Below, piece after piece: positions 47,771 to 56,421 of a stretch of 64,000 nt of DNA. Made by a program: the position numbers and the translations under genes. The stretch lies in contig NZ_JACJOO010000042.1 in NCBI RefSeq assembly GCF_014695575.1, forward strand, positions 1-64,000, given 5' to 3'. The notes under the pieces were generated by a model that ran no database searches, was not told where the DNA came from, and saw only the letters and a list, made by a program, of their open reading frames with translations. The DNA comes from Leptolyngbya sp. FACHB-8. GTDB taxonomy: Bacteria > Cyanobacteriota > Cyanobacteriia > Elainellales > Elainellaceae. Position 1 is the first letter of the stretch, and each line of letters starts with the position of its first letter.

Positions 47771-49150
47771 ATGCGATTTCTATTTCTTCTGGTTGTGATA
47801 GCCGCTGGTGGTTGGCTGGTGTATGGGGCGATCAGCCGCTCCAACGCATCTGCCAACAACATCACCCCAGATCCAGGAATAACCCCAGCCCCATCCGAAC
47901 AGCGCCCCAATCGCCCCACCTCCCGCCGTTACCCACCCGAAGATGTGCGCGACTATGAGTCATACCATCGTGTTATTGAGCAGACGGTAAACATGGTCCG
48001 CGATCCGGAAGCACAAGCATTGGCGAACCGCTACGGCCTCGATATCCTCAACGTCACCTGGGAAGATACAGGCCGCTACCAGAATTCTGCGGTTGGCCCC
48101 AACATCAGCGATATGACCATTCAGGTGCAACAGCGTCATCCCATTCGAGACGACTACGCGCTGCATCTGATGCCCGTCATCCGCTATCCCAACTTTACGG
48201 ATCAGTCCGCTGATATTGACATCGATCAGTTTTTCCTGCCTCTGGGTAATCAGCGAGGGGAAGACCTGCAACCCGTTCCCCTGCGCGAGGTGTTGGATAA
48301 CCTGCGGGATTATCTGACGGAGCCGGATTCCTGGGCGGGCCGTGGCCGATCGCTCCTGGCCGATCGCGATACCCATGTTCTTGTCAGCGCCCAGGCTTGT
48401 TTTCTGCCGATTCCCCAACAGGGTATGGCTGAGTTCAACCCAGTGCTGTTCAACTACCAGTCCTACCCCGGCGACCCAGCGGTGCTGACGTTGCTTGTGA
48501 CCCGTCAGGGCACGAGCGTTACCGTCATCGACAATCAGCGGGATGGATTTGAGGCCGGGCGCACCTGGGGGCAACGGTTGTTCTTTAACAAAAATGGCGA
48601 TCGCGCCAGCCTCACAGGCCAGCGCCTGAGCGACTACCAGGCCGAAAACCCAAATGGTGAACCCTCACAGGCCAGTGCCGCAGGTGAGGAAGGCTTGAAC
48701 ATGGTGATGCTAATTCAAGTGCCCCTGCGCCAGCGTCAGCCTGCTAATTTTGGTCTTGAAGATGCCGATATCACGATGGTATCTCCCCCCTCTGCTGCGA
48801 TGGGGTCTGCTGCTCGGGGGCCAAGCAATGTGGAAGAGGCCGTTATTGGTCATGGCGCGGTCGAGGGGCCATTTACAGAGATTGCGGGTTTGCCGATTGA
48901 ACGAGACGATCGCTTTCCTATCCGCGTAACGGTGCAGTTCTACAAGGCCACCAGCAACGGCGTCGTGTCAGAGAAGGACATCCAGCAAATTCGTCAGCAA
49001 ATCGCGCGAGTTTACGACGATGCCGATTATGTAGGCAGCCTGGTGGTGGATGGCTTGCGGGGTCGCCCCACAGAATATGATGGCCCCCACGAGGAACCTG
49101 AGGGTTGGTGGGAAGATTTCTGGCAGCATTATCGCGATCGCATCAAATAA
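47771..49150 (+). CDS. Membrane-anchored hypothetical protein
   Basis: This is a 459-residue protein with one N-terminal helix (FLFLLVVIAAGGWLVYGAIS) as signal-anchor, a Pro-rich linker, and a large domain of mixed strands (LDILNVTWEDTGRYQNSAVG, MTIQVQQRHPIRDDYALHLM, FPIRVTVQFYKATSNGVVSE). The end is Trp-rich (EGWWEDFWQHYRDR). I do not recognise the family. It is flanked by hairpins on both sides and seems to be a single transcription unit. Confidence 0.65.
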   Translation: MRFLFLLVVIAAGGWLVYGAISRSNASANNITPDPGITPAPSEQRPNRPTSRRYPPEDVRDYESYHRVIEQTVNMVRDPEAQALANRYGLDILNVTWEDTGRYQNSAVGPNISDMTIQVQQRHPIRDDYALHLMPVIRYPNFTDQSADIDIDQFFLPLGNQRGEDLQPVPLREVLDNLRDYLTEPDSWAGRGRSLLADRDTHVLVSAQACFLPIPQQGMAEFNPVLFNYQSYPGDPAVLTLLVTRQGTSVTVIDNQRDGFEAGRTWGQRLFFNKNGDRASLTGQRLSDYQAENPNGEPSQASAAGEEGLNMVMLIQVPLRQRQPANFGLEDADITMVSPPSAAMGSAARGPSNVEEAVIGHGAVEGPFTEIAGLPIERDDRFPIRVTVQFYKATSNGVVSEKDIQQIRQQIARVYDDADYVGSLVVDGLRGRPTEYDGPHEEPEGWWEDFWQHYRDRIK

Positions 49151-49158
49151 TGCCAAAC

Positions 49159-49221
49159 CAACCCGAATACCCTTCATTTTGCTGTCGCTAACCGACAGCA
49201 AAATGAAGGGTATTCGGGTTG
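49159..49221. terminator. Perfect 29-bp-arm palindrome
   Basis: Arms 49159-49187 and 49193-49221 are exact complements around CTAAC, 8 bp after the stop of the preceding gene. Confidence 0.8.
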
Positions 49222-49312
49222 ATGCAAGATATTGAGTTGCTGTCGTTGTTTCTTGAGCAATATTGCATGGGAAAAATGCTCCTACAGCAGTCCTGATTAT
49301 TTATGAAATGAT

Positions 49313-49355
49313 TTGTGAGAGAGGGAGCAGACAAAGTCTGCTCCCTCTCTCACAA
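49313..49355. terminator. Perfect 20-bp-arm palindrome
   Basis: Arms 49313-49332 and 49336-49355 are exact complements around AAA. It is the second hairpin in the 336-bp gap before the M48 peptidase gene. Confidence 0.75.
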
Positions 49356-49486
49356 TGCTATATACAAAAAATCTACAGAAACAGAATGCAACGTAAATTT
49401 TTAAAGAACTGCCCTTGAAGATGCTGTACAGGTTGAGTTAAAACTGACATCTTGAATGTCATCAGGTCTCCACTACTACATTACTT

Positions 49487-51382
49487 ATGGCCGTTACCCA
49501 GGAACAGTTTGACGCTTTAGTCAAAAAGCTCGAAACCTTCTCAAGAAAACATCCTGGGAGCTACCGCTTACGAGTGGCCCTATTTGCAGCCCTGGGTTAT
49601 GGTTACTTATTTCTAGTTTTAGCGGGTCTACTCGCCCTAGTTGGGCTCATTATTTTATTTATCGTTCATAGTCAACGAGTTCATGCTGGCACCGTCAAGC
49701 TGATTGCTTTTCTGCTGGTTCCAGCCTGGATGATTGTACAATCGCTTTTCATCAAATTCCACCCTCCCCAGGGCTTAATGCTCAATCGTCGTCAAGCCCC
49801 TCAGCTCTTTGCATTGATTGATGAATTGACCACAAAACTTAAAGCTCCTCGGTTCCACAAAGTTCTCTTAGATCAGCGCTTTAATGCAGCGGTTGCGCAA
49901 GTGCCCCGCCTGGGAATTTTGGGTTGGCATGAGAATTATTTGATGCTTGGATTGCCGTTGATGCAGTCTTTATCCGTTGAAAAATTTAAGGCTGTTTTAG
50001 CCCATGAGTTAGGCCATCTTTCGGGCAATCATTCCCGCTTCGGTGGATGGATTTATCGAATTCGTGCAACCTGGATGCAAATTTACAACCGCTTGCGCCA
50101 AAACGAAGGAAGAGCTTCTGTTCTCTTTGATAAGTTCATTGATTGGTACTGGCCTTCCTTCAACGCCTATTCCTTCACCCTGGCACGGGCCAATGAGTAT
50201 GATGCCGATCGCTGTGCTGCTGAACTGGTAGGGGCCAATCATCTGGCCGAAGCGCTTGTGAGCATTGAAATTAAGGCTCGTTTTCTGGAAACATCCTTCT
50301 GGTCTAATATTCATCAGCAAGGAAGAAGCCAGGCAAACCCGCCCAGTAACGTGTATTCCTCCATGTTCACGGTATTGCGTGAGCCTATTGTGGGAGAAAC
50401 AAGCGAGCAATGGGTAGAACAAGCCCTTGCCCAAAAGACAAATAACGCCGATACCCACCCCTGTTTAGCCGATCGGCTCCAATCTCTGGGCTATCCCATC
50501 CAATCATCCAAGCAGTTACCCCAACTTCCCCCTGTTAGAACCACGGCTGCCGAGAAGCTTTTAGGCAATGAATTACAGCAGTTCGTAGCGCAGTTCAGTC
50601 GCGATTGGAAGGATGAGGTATCCACATCCTGGCGACAGCGATACGCCTACTTTCAGGAGGTTGAAAGTAAGCTGAAAACCCTAGAACAAAAAGCTACAGA
50701 ACAGCCCCTAACAGAGCAAGATGCTTGGGAACGGGCCTTTTACACCCTGGAATTGCAGGGAGAAGACGCTGCAGTTCCCCGGCTGCAAGATCTGTTAGAG
50801 ATGCATCCCAACCATGCTGCGGGGAACTATACCCTGGGGCAAATTCTCCTGAGTCGAGCCGATCAATCAGGCATTGCTTGTATCGAAGTGGCGATCGCAC
50901 AACGAAAAGACTGGCTGATTGATGGCTGCGAACTGATCTACCACTTCCTCCACCGCCAAGGGAAAATTCAGGAAGCCGATAAATACCGGGATCAGGCCGA
51001 GCAACATTATCAGACCGTACTCAAAGCCCAGCAGGAACGAGCAAGGGTAACTGCTCGAGACACAATCAAGCCCCCCATGCTGGAAGCATCCCAGCTCAAT
51101 GATCTGAAGCAACGAATTGCCACATTTAAGCAGGTTAAAGAGGCTTACCTGTTTGAGAAGGAGATGAAGTATTTCCCTGAGGATCGCTTCTTTATCTTAG
51201 GGGTGATTCGTAAACGACAGCTGATTGAAAGCGAGGTTGCACCCCAGCAGCTCATGGACGATCTGGCCAATAACCTGCATGCATCCATTCCGCTTTCCAT
51301 CATCTTCCTGGATCATCCAGATAATGGTCAGCTCAAGAAAAAGGTAAAACAGCTCCAGCAATCTCTAATCTTTCAACGCTGA
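49487..51382 (+). CDS. M48-family membrane metallopeptidase with TPR-like tail
   Basis: This is a 631-residue protein. Two hydrophobic helices (about 31-62 and 68-92) precede the peptidase domain with zinc motif HELGH (His173, Glu174, His177) and the third ligand Glu in ANEYDADRCAAEL. The C-terminal half is helical with TPR-like repeats (AWERAFYTLELQGEDAAVPR, NHAAGNYTLGQILLSRADQS). M48 enzymes of the HtpX/Ste24 type degrade damaged membrane proteins. Its 3' end overlaps the convergent racemase gene by 18 bp. Confidence 0.87.
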   Translation: MAVTQEQFDALVKKLETFSRKHPGSYRLRVALFAALGYGYLFLVLAGLLALVGLIILFIVHSQRVHAGTVKLIAFLLVPAWMIVQSLFIKFHPPQGLMLNRRQAPQLFALIDELTTKLKAPRFHKVLLDQRFNAAVAQVPRLGILGWHENYLMLGLPLMQSLSVEKFKAVLAHELGHLSGNHSRFGGWIYRIRATWMQIYNRLRQNEGRASVLFDKFIDWYWPSFNAYSFTLARANEYDADRCAAELVGANHLAEALVSIEIKARFLETSFWSNIHQQGRSQANPPSNVYSSMFTVLREPIVGETSEQWVEQALAQKTNNADTHPCLADRLQSLGYPIQSSKQLPQLPPVRTTAAEKLLGNELQQFVAQFSRDWKDEVSTSWRQRYAYFQEVESKLKTLEQKATEQPLTEQDAWERAFYTLELQGEDAAVPRLQDLLEMHPNHAAGNYTLGQILLSRADQSGIACIEVAIAQRKDWLIDGCELIYHFLHRQGKIQEADKYRDQAEQHYQTVLKAQQERARVTARDTIKPPMLEASQLNDLKQRIATFKQVKEAYLFEKEMKYFPEDRFFILGVIRKRQLIESEVAPQQLMDDLANNLHASIPLSIIFLDHPDNGQLKKKVKQLQQSLIFQR

Positions 51383-52075
51383 AGCTGACAATGCCCAATC
51401 TACAGCGGCTTCGGCATGGATGCGCGAGGTTGGAAAGAGGGGGATGGAACAATCCCCCTCTGTTACCAACAATTCAATTTCCGTACATCCCAAAATAATT
51501 CCCTCAGCTCCTGCTTCAATCAGGGTATCGATAATGGCTAAATACTGAGCTTTAGATTCCGGGCGAATGATGCCCTGACAGAGTTCGTCATAGATGATGC
51601 GGTGGATGGTGCGGCGATCGCTCTCCTCCGGCACTCGTACGTTTAGCCCATGATGTTGGATAAGGCGATCGCGATAAAACGCCTCTTCCATGGTGAATCG
51701 CGTTCCCAGCAAACCAATTGTTTGTAACCTTGCGTCACGAATTCGGTCAGCCGTAGCATCGGCAATGTGGAGAAACGGCAGGGCCGTGTTGGCCTGGATG
51801 GAATCCGCCAGCTTGTGCATGGTGTTGGTGCAGAGAACGATACAATCAGCTCCAGCCCGTTCAAGCTGTTGGGCTGCTTCGATCATGTGGGTGGCGGCAG
51901 TTTCCCATTTTCCCTGATGTTGAAGGGCTTCAATTTCGGCAAAATCAACTGAAACCATAACACTTTTGGCCGAGTGTAGCCCTCCCAATCGAGCCTTCGT
52001 GGTTTCGTTAATGATGCGATAGTACTCGATAGACGATTCCCAACTCATGCCTCCAATGAGCCCAATAGTTTTCAT
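51365..52075 (-). CDS. Aspartate/glutamate racemase family protein
   Basis: This is a 236-residue cofactor-independent racemase with two-fold pseudo-symmetry. It begins MKTIGLIGGMSWESSIEYYR, and the two catalytic Cys are in IVLCTNTMHKL and IILGCTEIELLV. The family includes YgeA/RacX-type broad-specificity amino acid racemases as well as Asp racemase. Substrate choice cannot be read. It overlaps the M48 gene end-to-end by 18 bp, leaving no room for a terminator between them. Confidence 0.9.
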   Translation of the reverse strand: MKTIGLIGGMSWESSIEYYRIINETTKARLGGLHSAKSVMVSVDFAEIEALQHQGKWETAATHMIEAAQQLERAGADCIVLCTNTMHKLADSIQANTALPFLHIADATADRIRDARLQTIGLLGTRFTMEEAFYRDRLIQHHGLNVRVPEESDRRTIHRIIYDELCQGIIRPESKAQYLAIIDTLIEAGAEGIILGCTEIELLVTEGDCSIPLFPTSRIHAEAAVDWALSASALKD

Positions 52076-52179
52076 CGTGCTATCCCTCTTCTGAATAAAC
52101 CTGATTCATAACCTTTCGACCATTCTCCTATTGCCTCGGCAATATTTGAGAATGCGGTAATTTAAGAGAATGTTTCCAA

Positions 52180-52240
52180 ACTGTGATGGGGTGTGGAGAA
52201 AGAGGTACGAAGTGCCCCTTTCTCCACACCCCATCACAGT
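52180..52240. repeat. Perfect 23-bp-arm palindrome
   Basis: Arms 52180-52202 and 52218-52240 are exact complements around a 15-nt centre containing ACGAAGT. It lies upstream of both the racemase and the next gene, that is, between divergent starts, so it is unlikely to be a simple terminator. Confidence 0.75.
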
Positions 52241-52284
52241 CTAGAACACTACTATTGAGTTGAGTTAATTACCGGATTTCGTTG

Positions 52285-53058
52285 ATGTCCTCCTTCTCGC
52301 TGACAAAATGGCGGCTATTTCTGACGGTGCTACCCTTCACCCTTCTGTTTGGCCTGGTCAAGGTTGGCATGCACCGTCTCGGTTGGGAACCCTGGGCCTT
52401 TGACTCCTTAACGGCAGCACTGTTTGGCTCCGCAACCTTTGTGATTGCCTTTGTCCTCAGTGGCACTCTGCGAGAATTTAATGACAGCGCGAATATGCCC
52501 GTACAGATTGCCAACTCCTTAGAAACAATTCAGGACAGCAGTTTGTTAATTGCAAAGCTGAGCCCGGACTATAACCCTCAACCGCTCACAACCGAATTAA
52601 TTGCCGTTGCGAAGGGCCTGGTAGATTGGTTGCAACAAGGCAAACCCGTTGATGACGTGGAAGCCGCCTTGTACCGATTGAACGCGAATTTAGCCGGGTT
52701 GCTTCAGCATGGAAATGGCCCCATTGTCAGCCGAACACAAACAGAGCTGGCAAAAATTCGCATTTTGGTCAGCCAAATCGCCATCATTCGCGATACCGAG
52801 TTCTTAGGGCCAGCCTATGCCCTGCTAGAAATCTTTTTGGTCGGGACAGTTGTTGCCCTTTTACTTATCGGGGCCGATCGCTTTAGTGAAAATTTGGTGG
52901 TCTCAAGCTTGTTGGTGATGTCTTTTACCTATTTGCTATTACTGATTCGCGATTTGGATAATCCATTCCAATACGATGGTAAATCCTGTGCGGATGTGGA
53001 TTTATCGTCATTGGAAACAGTGTGCGATCGCTTACACAAATCTATGTCTCAGGAATAA
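52285..53058 (+). CDS. Four-helix membrane protein, bestrophin-like (tentative)
   Basis: This is a 257-residue protein with two N-terminal helices (LFLTVLPFTLLFGLVKVGMH, TAALFGSATFVIAFVLSGTL), a soluble helical middle and two C-terminal helices (ALLEIFLVGTVVALLLIGAD, LVVSSLLVMSFTYLLLLIRD). FVLSGTLREFNDSANMP and LIRDLDNPFQYD resemble DUF4239/bestrophin-like channels, where RDLDNPF is common. The assignment is tentative. A TTG just upstream of this ATG is possible but less likely. Confidence 0.6.
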   Translation: MSSFSLTKWRLFLTVLPFTLLFGLVKVGMHRLGWEPWAFDSLTAALFGSATFVIAFVLSGTLREFNDSANMPVQIANSLETIQDSSLLIAKLSPDYNPQPLTTELIAVAKGLVDWLQQGKPVDDVEAALYRLNANLAGLLQHGNGPIVSRTQTELAKIRILVSQIAIIRDTEFLGPAYALLEIFLVGTVVALLLIGADRFSENLVVSSLLVMSFTYLLLLIRDLDNPFQYDGKSCADVDLSSLETVCDRLHKSMSQE

Positions 53059-53115
53059 TCAAAATGGTTACTGCATGTGAAGATTCTATCCTTACATGCA
53101 GTAATATCATGTCGC

Positions 53116-53184
53116 GTTCAATGCTTATGATAAAAAGTGGCGCGGCGCTTTGCGCCGCGCCACTTTTTATCATAAGCATTGAAC
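53116..53184. terminator. Perfect 33-bp-arm palindrome capped by GCTTTGC
   Basis: Arms 53116-53148 and 53152-53184 are exact complements around TTT. It lies between convergent genes. The inner part is GC-rich (GGCGCGGCGC). Confidence 0.82.
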
Positions 53185-53201
53185 TTTACTTGTTATAACA
53201 C

Positions 53202-56147
53202 CTAACCCCAGGGGCGATCGCCAAACATATTCAGATAACCAACGGGCTCCGTCAAATCTTTGGGGGTTTCCTGAGCTGGAGGTTCTTCGATTTTTGGAGG
53301 AGCCGTGAAAAGGTTGTAGGCACCGAAAGCCAAGCCTGCGATCGCCGCCACTCCCGCCGTCACCGCCGCCACACGAGAATAATTCGTTCCCGTACTCGCG
53401 TTCGTTCCCGTACTCGCGTTCGTTTCCGTACTCTCAGATGTTCCCATACTCGCGGTTGTTGCTCCTCGCATAAATTGAAGATAGTCCTGGTTCAGATAGA
53501 AAGCCCGTTCTGCCTTACGGCGTCGCTCTAAACCCGGCAGAATCTTACCATCCGCATACACCCACCGCAAAAACTCCTCTGCTGCTCCGGCAACGTCTCC
53601 GGCGTTGTGCTTCCGCAGCAGGGTTGAGCCACGAAAAGCCCCCAAGCCGACATTGAACGAGAAGGACACCATCGCCGAAAACTGATTCTCATTCGTGGTA
53701 ATCGTCAGAGCATTGGCAACCCCTTGCTCAAATACATCGAGATCCTGTTTCAAAATCGTTTCTGCTTCTGCCTCCGTGATGGTCATGCCCTGAGCAACCC
53801 GTGGAGGACCGGCCATTGAGGTATGCCCATAACCAATCGTCCAAACTCCAACCGAGTCTTGATAAGCCGTAGTGCGGAGCCCTTCAAAGTGCTTAATCAG
53901 TTGAATACCGGCTGCATTGATTTCCCCTGTGTGGCCTGTGGGTGGTTCAATCCATTGTTCCGGCTCCGGGGCACCTGTACCAATGGAAATGGTCATGCGT
54001 GCGGGAGCATTGGGCATGGCAAACCAATCCTTCATGACGTTAACGTCCAATACCTTTTCCGCTGGATTGGCCGGGGAAGGGGATTTCATAATGCGAGAAA
54101 TCCAGGCACCGCTCCGCATCAGGTACATAGCAATGTCGGTTTCCTTAATCCAGGTGCCCCAATTCTCCTGGGTTTTGCTGAAATACCAGTAATCGTAATC
54201 CCAGCGGGCGCGGTACCCTCGGACATCGATGTGAGTAAAGGTGCTGGCACTCGCCAACCCACCTTTGCTGCCCCACCAGGTATCCAGGTCCGCGTAAACC
54301 GTGTAGGGATGCACTCCCGGAATCACAAAGTCCAGCGCATCGCCCATCATATGGCGAGAGTGGGACGCTCCACCCACCGCCGCATTAGTGGCCGGATCGC
54401 GATACCAGGAGTTGATTTTGATGGGGCGATCGCCATACCGTTTGCGAATATCTTCCATCACCTTGGCAAGCCGCTGAATACCGTAGATCACATCGGCACT
54501 AGCAGGACGACGGTAATTCCCAGTTGTGGGATCGACATGCAACGCATCGCTCCAGGTGAAGTACCCGGGTTCCCCATACTGGGTTACCCGCAGAATCGGA
54601 TCGTTGGCATAATAGGTGCCCGTGAAGCCGGGAAACTGGAGAGGGATGCCGCGATCGCTCGAATTTACAGGCCGTCCGGCATTATTGCTGTCCGTCGGAT
54701 GGTTCCCAATTTCCGTACCCACAATGTAGATATCAGGGGCATAACAATACCAGGTATTGCGCTTCTGGGAGCCAAGAGATGCGCCTTTCAGCGTAACCCT
54801 AACGTGATTTCGCTTGGGTTGATGGTAAGAACTCAGTTCGAAAACGGTGTTGCGCGGAATAAAGACTTTGGCATCTTCTGGCAAGTCACTGGAGTTCGCC
54901 GTGCTGCTCTTAAACATCGTGTCACTAACGACCCGCAGGAGTTGCCGTTGCCCCTCAATGGCAAGATGTGGATTATAGACGTACCAGCTCGTTCCCTGCT
55001 GTGAGCCAAGGCCGGTATTGGCAAGTTCAACCTGGGTGTGATCGTTCGCAGCAGGTAAGTGAGTCACCAATTGAAACTGGGTGTTTTGCCGAACCAGAAT
55101 TTTGGATGTATCGGCTAAGTCCGATGCCTGTTTGGGTTCCAGCTTAAAGCTCGTATCCTGGGTAACCGTCAGAGTGATGTCGGAAACCAGCCGGGTCGTT
55201 TGGGTATCAACATACCAGGATGTGGTTTTACCATCTCCTAGAGTAGGCTCTACGAGTTCAACTCGCCAACGCTTACTGCCCACATCGGTGTAATACTGAA
55301 TGCTCAACACCGTCCCTTGCCGGACTAAAACTTTCTGCTGATTTGGCAGTTCATTGGGGGGAGTAGGGCTGAGAGTGAAATAGGTATCACTGACGATGCG
55401 AATTTGCATGCCACGATGACCAGCCCCGCCAGAGCTACTACCATCGGCTTCAGCCTTGAAATGCAGATTGTAGACGTACCAGAGGGTGCCGTTGTTTGGC
55501 CCTAAAGTGACATCTGCTAATTCAATTTGAGTATGATCGTTTGCGGCTGGAGAGAAGGATTCTAGATGAAAAGGAGTACCCTGCTTGACTAGCGCTTTTG
55601 CAGAAGTAGACAACGCCGACGAAAGCTTGGGTTCTAGCTTGAAGTAGGTATCGTGAGTAACGGTTAGAACGGCGTCCGTCATTAACCGAATATGCGGTGT
55701 AAAGACATACCAGGATGTAGTTGCTCCACTACCTGCGATGGGTGCTGACAGTTCAATTCGCCCATGATAATTGCCGGCATCCTGATAAGAACGGACATTA
55801 AAAATCGTGTCGGCTTTAACAAAAACTTTTTCTTGATTGGACAGCTCGCTGGAATTTTTGGGGCTCAGCTTGAGATAGGTATCGTTGACCACCTTAAGCT
55901 GGCTGTTGTGTTCAACGGTTAGTCCATCATCAGGGCGTACGGGCCCAGGCTCAAGGGTTCTAGTACCGACGGAAACCGTCATTCCTCCCGGTCTATCCTG
56001 ACGGGCAAACCAGGCTTTAAGGGGAGTAATATCTGCCACCTTTTCCTTCCCGTTGGTTTGAGAAGACTGTTTAATCACAGAGGCAATATATCCATTCCCC
56101 TCCATCAGGTAAATGGCTTTATCCGTTTCCTTCATCCAGGTGCCCAT
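53202..56147 (-). CDS. Multidomain peptidoglycan hydrolase (M15 + GH24 lysozyme)
   Basis: This is a 981-residue protein. Residues 1-75 duplicate part of 662-735 (GTW-KETD-A-YLM text). Five tandem beta-repeats of about 78 residues follow at 83-480 (each with VxDTxFKL, an LVxxGT-type strand and WYVY). An M15 carboxypeptidase-like domain (505-645) has zinc ligands His599, Asp606 and His639 (SRHMMGDALDF, FTHIDVRG). A phage-type GH24 muramidase (741-885) has Glu755, Asp764 and Thr776. A Ser/Thr/Asn linker and a C-terminal helix (926-946) end it. No signal peptide is seen. Coding similarity continues about 24 codons upstream of the ATG (VGFHWFAREDQGIMGTW), so the gene may be 5'-truncated. Confidence 0.85.
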   Translation of the reverse strand: MGTWMKETDKAIYLMEGNGYIASVIKQSSQTNGKEKVADITPLKAWFARQDRPGGMTVSVGTRTLEPGPVRPDDGLTVEHNSQLKVVNDTYLKLSPKNSSELSNQEKVFVKADTIFNVRSYQDAGNYHGRIELSAPIAGSGATTSWYVFTPHIRLMTDAVLTVTHDTYFKLEPKLSSALSTSAKALVKQGTPFHLESFSPAANDHTQIELADVTLGPNNGTLWYVYNLHFKAEADGSSSGGAGHRGMQIRIVSDTYFTLSPTPPNELPNQQKVLVRQGTVLSIQYYTDVGSKRWRVELVEPTLGDGKTTSWYVDTQTTRLVSDITLTVTQDTSFKLEPKQASDLADTSKILVRQNTQFQLVTHLPAANDHTQVELANTGLGSQQGTSWYVYNPHLAIEGQRQLLRVVSDTMFKSSTANSSDLPEDAKVFIPRNTVFELSSYHQPKRNHVRVTLKGASLGSQKRNTWYCYAPDIYIVGTEIGNHPTDSNNAGRPVNSSDRGIPLQFPGFTGTYYANDPILRVTQYGEPGYFTWSDALHVDPTTGNYRRPASADVIYGIQRLAKVMEDIRKRYGDRPIKINSWYRDPATNAAVGGASHSRHMMGDALDFVIPGVHPYTVYADLDTWWGSKGGLASASTFTHIDVRGYRARWDYDYWYFSKTQENWGTWIKETDIAMYLMRSGAWISRIMKSPSPANPAEKVLDVNVMKDWFAMPNAPARMTISIGTGAPEPEQWIEPPTGHTGEINAAGIQLIKHFEGLRTTAYQDSVGVWTIGYGHTSMAGPPRVAQGMTITEAEAETILKQDLDVFEQGVANALTITTNENQFSAMVSFSFNVGLGAFRGSTLLRKHNAGDVAGAAEEFLRWVYADGKILPGLERRRKAERAFYLNQDYLQFMRGATTASMGTSESTETNASTGTNASTGTNYSRVAAVTAGVAAIAGLAFGAYNLFTAPPKIEEPPAQETPKDLTEPVGYLNMFGDRPWG

Positions 56148-56263
56148 AATGCCCTGATCCTCACGTGCAAACCAATGAAAGCCTACAGTATAGCGATTCT
56201 TTCCAGAGCCAACTCTGCTATCTCGTCGTCATATTTGAATGGGTAGGTCATGGTCTAGGTGTA

Positions 56264-56323
56264 TGGGTGAGGTGTGGTGAAAGAGGGCTCTCCGTGCCCC
56301 TTCCACCACATCTCATCCCCATG
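56264..56323. repeat. Imperfect hairpin between divergent genes
   Basis: Arms of about 22 bp with several mismatches (GGGTGAGGTGTGGTG / CACCACATCTCATCCCC) resemble the hairpin at 52180 in sequence. Confidence 0.5.
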
Positions 56324-56421
56324 GTCGAAACCTAAGCAATTGGTAGAACCGGGGATTCTACGGGCAATCTATGGGAAGCCCTTGTGTTCCCAGGGTATTT
56401 CTTCGACATAGGCCTCCGGAG

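Noticed and set aside
53823-55004. Open frame antisense to the lysozyme/M15 gene
   Set aside because: The sense strand encodes recognisable M15 and GH24 domains; the antisense text has none.
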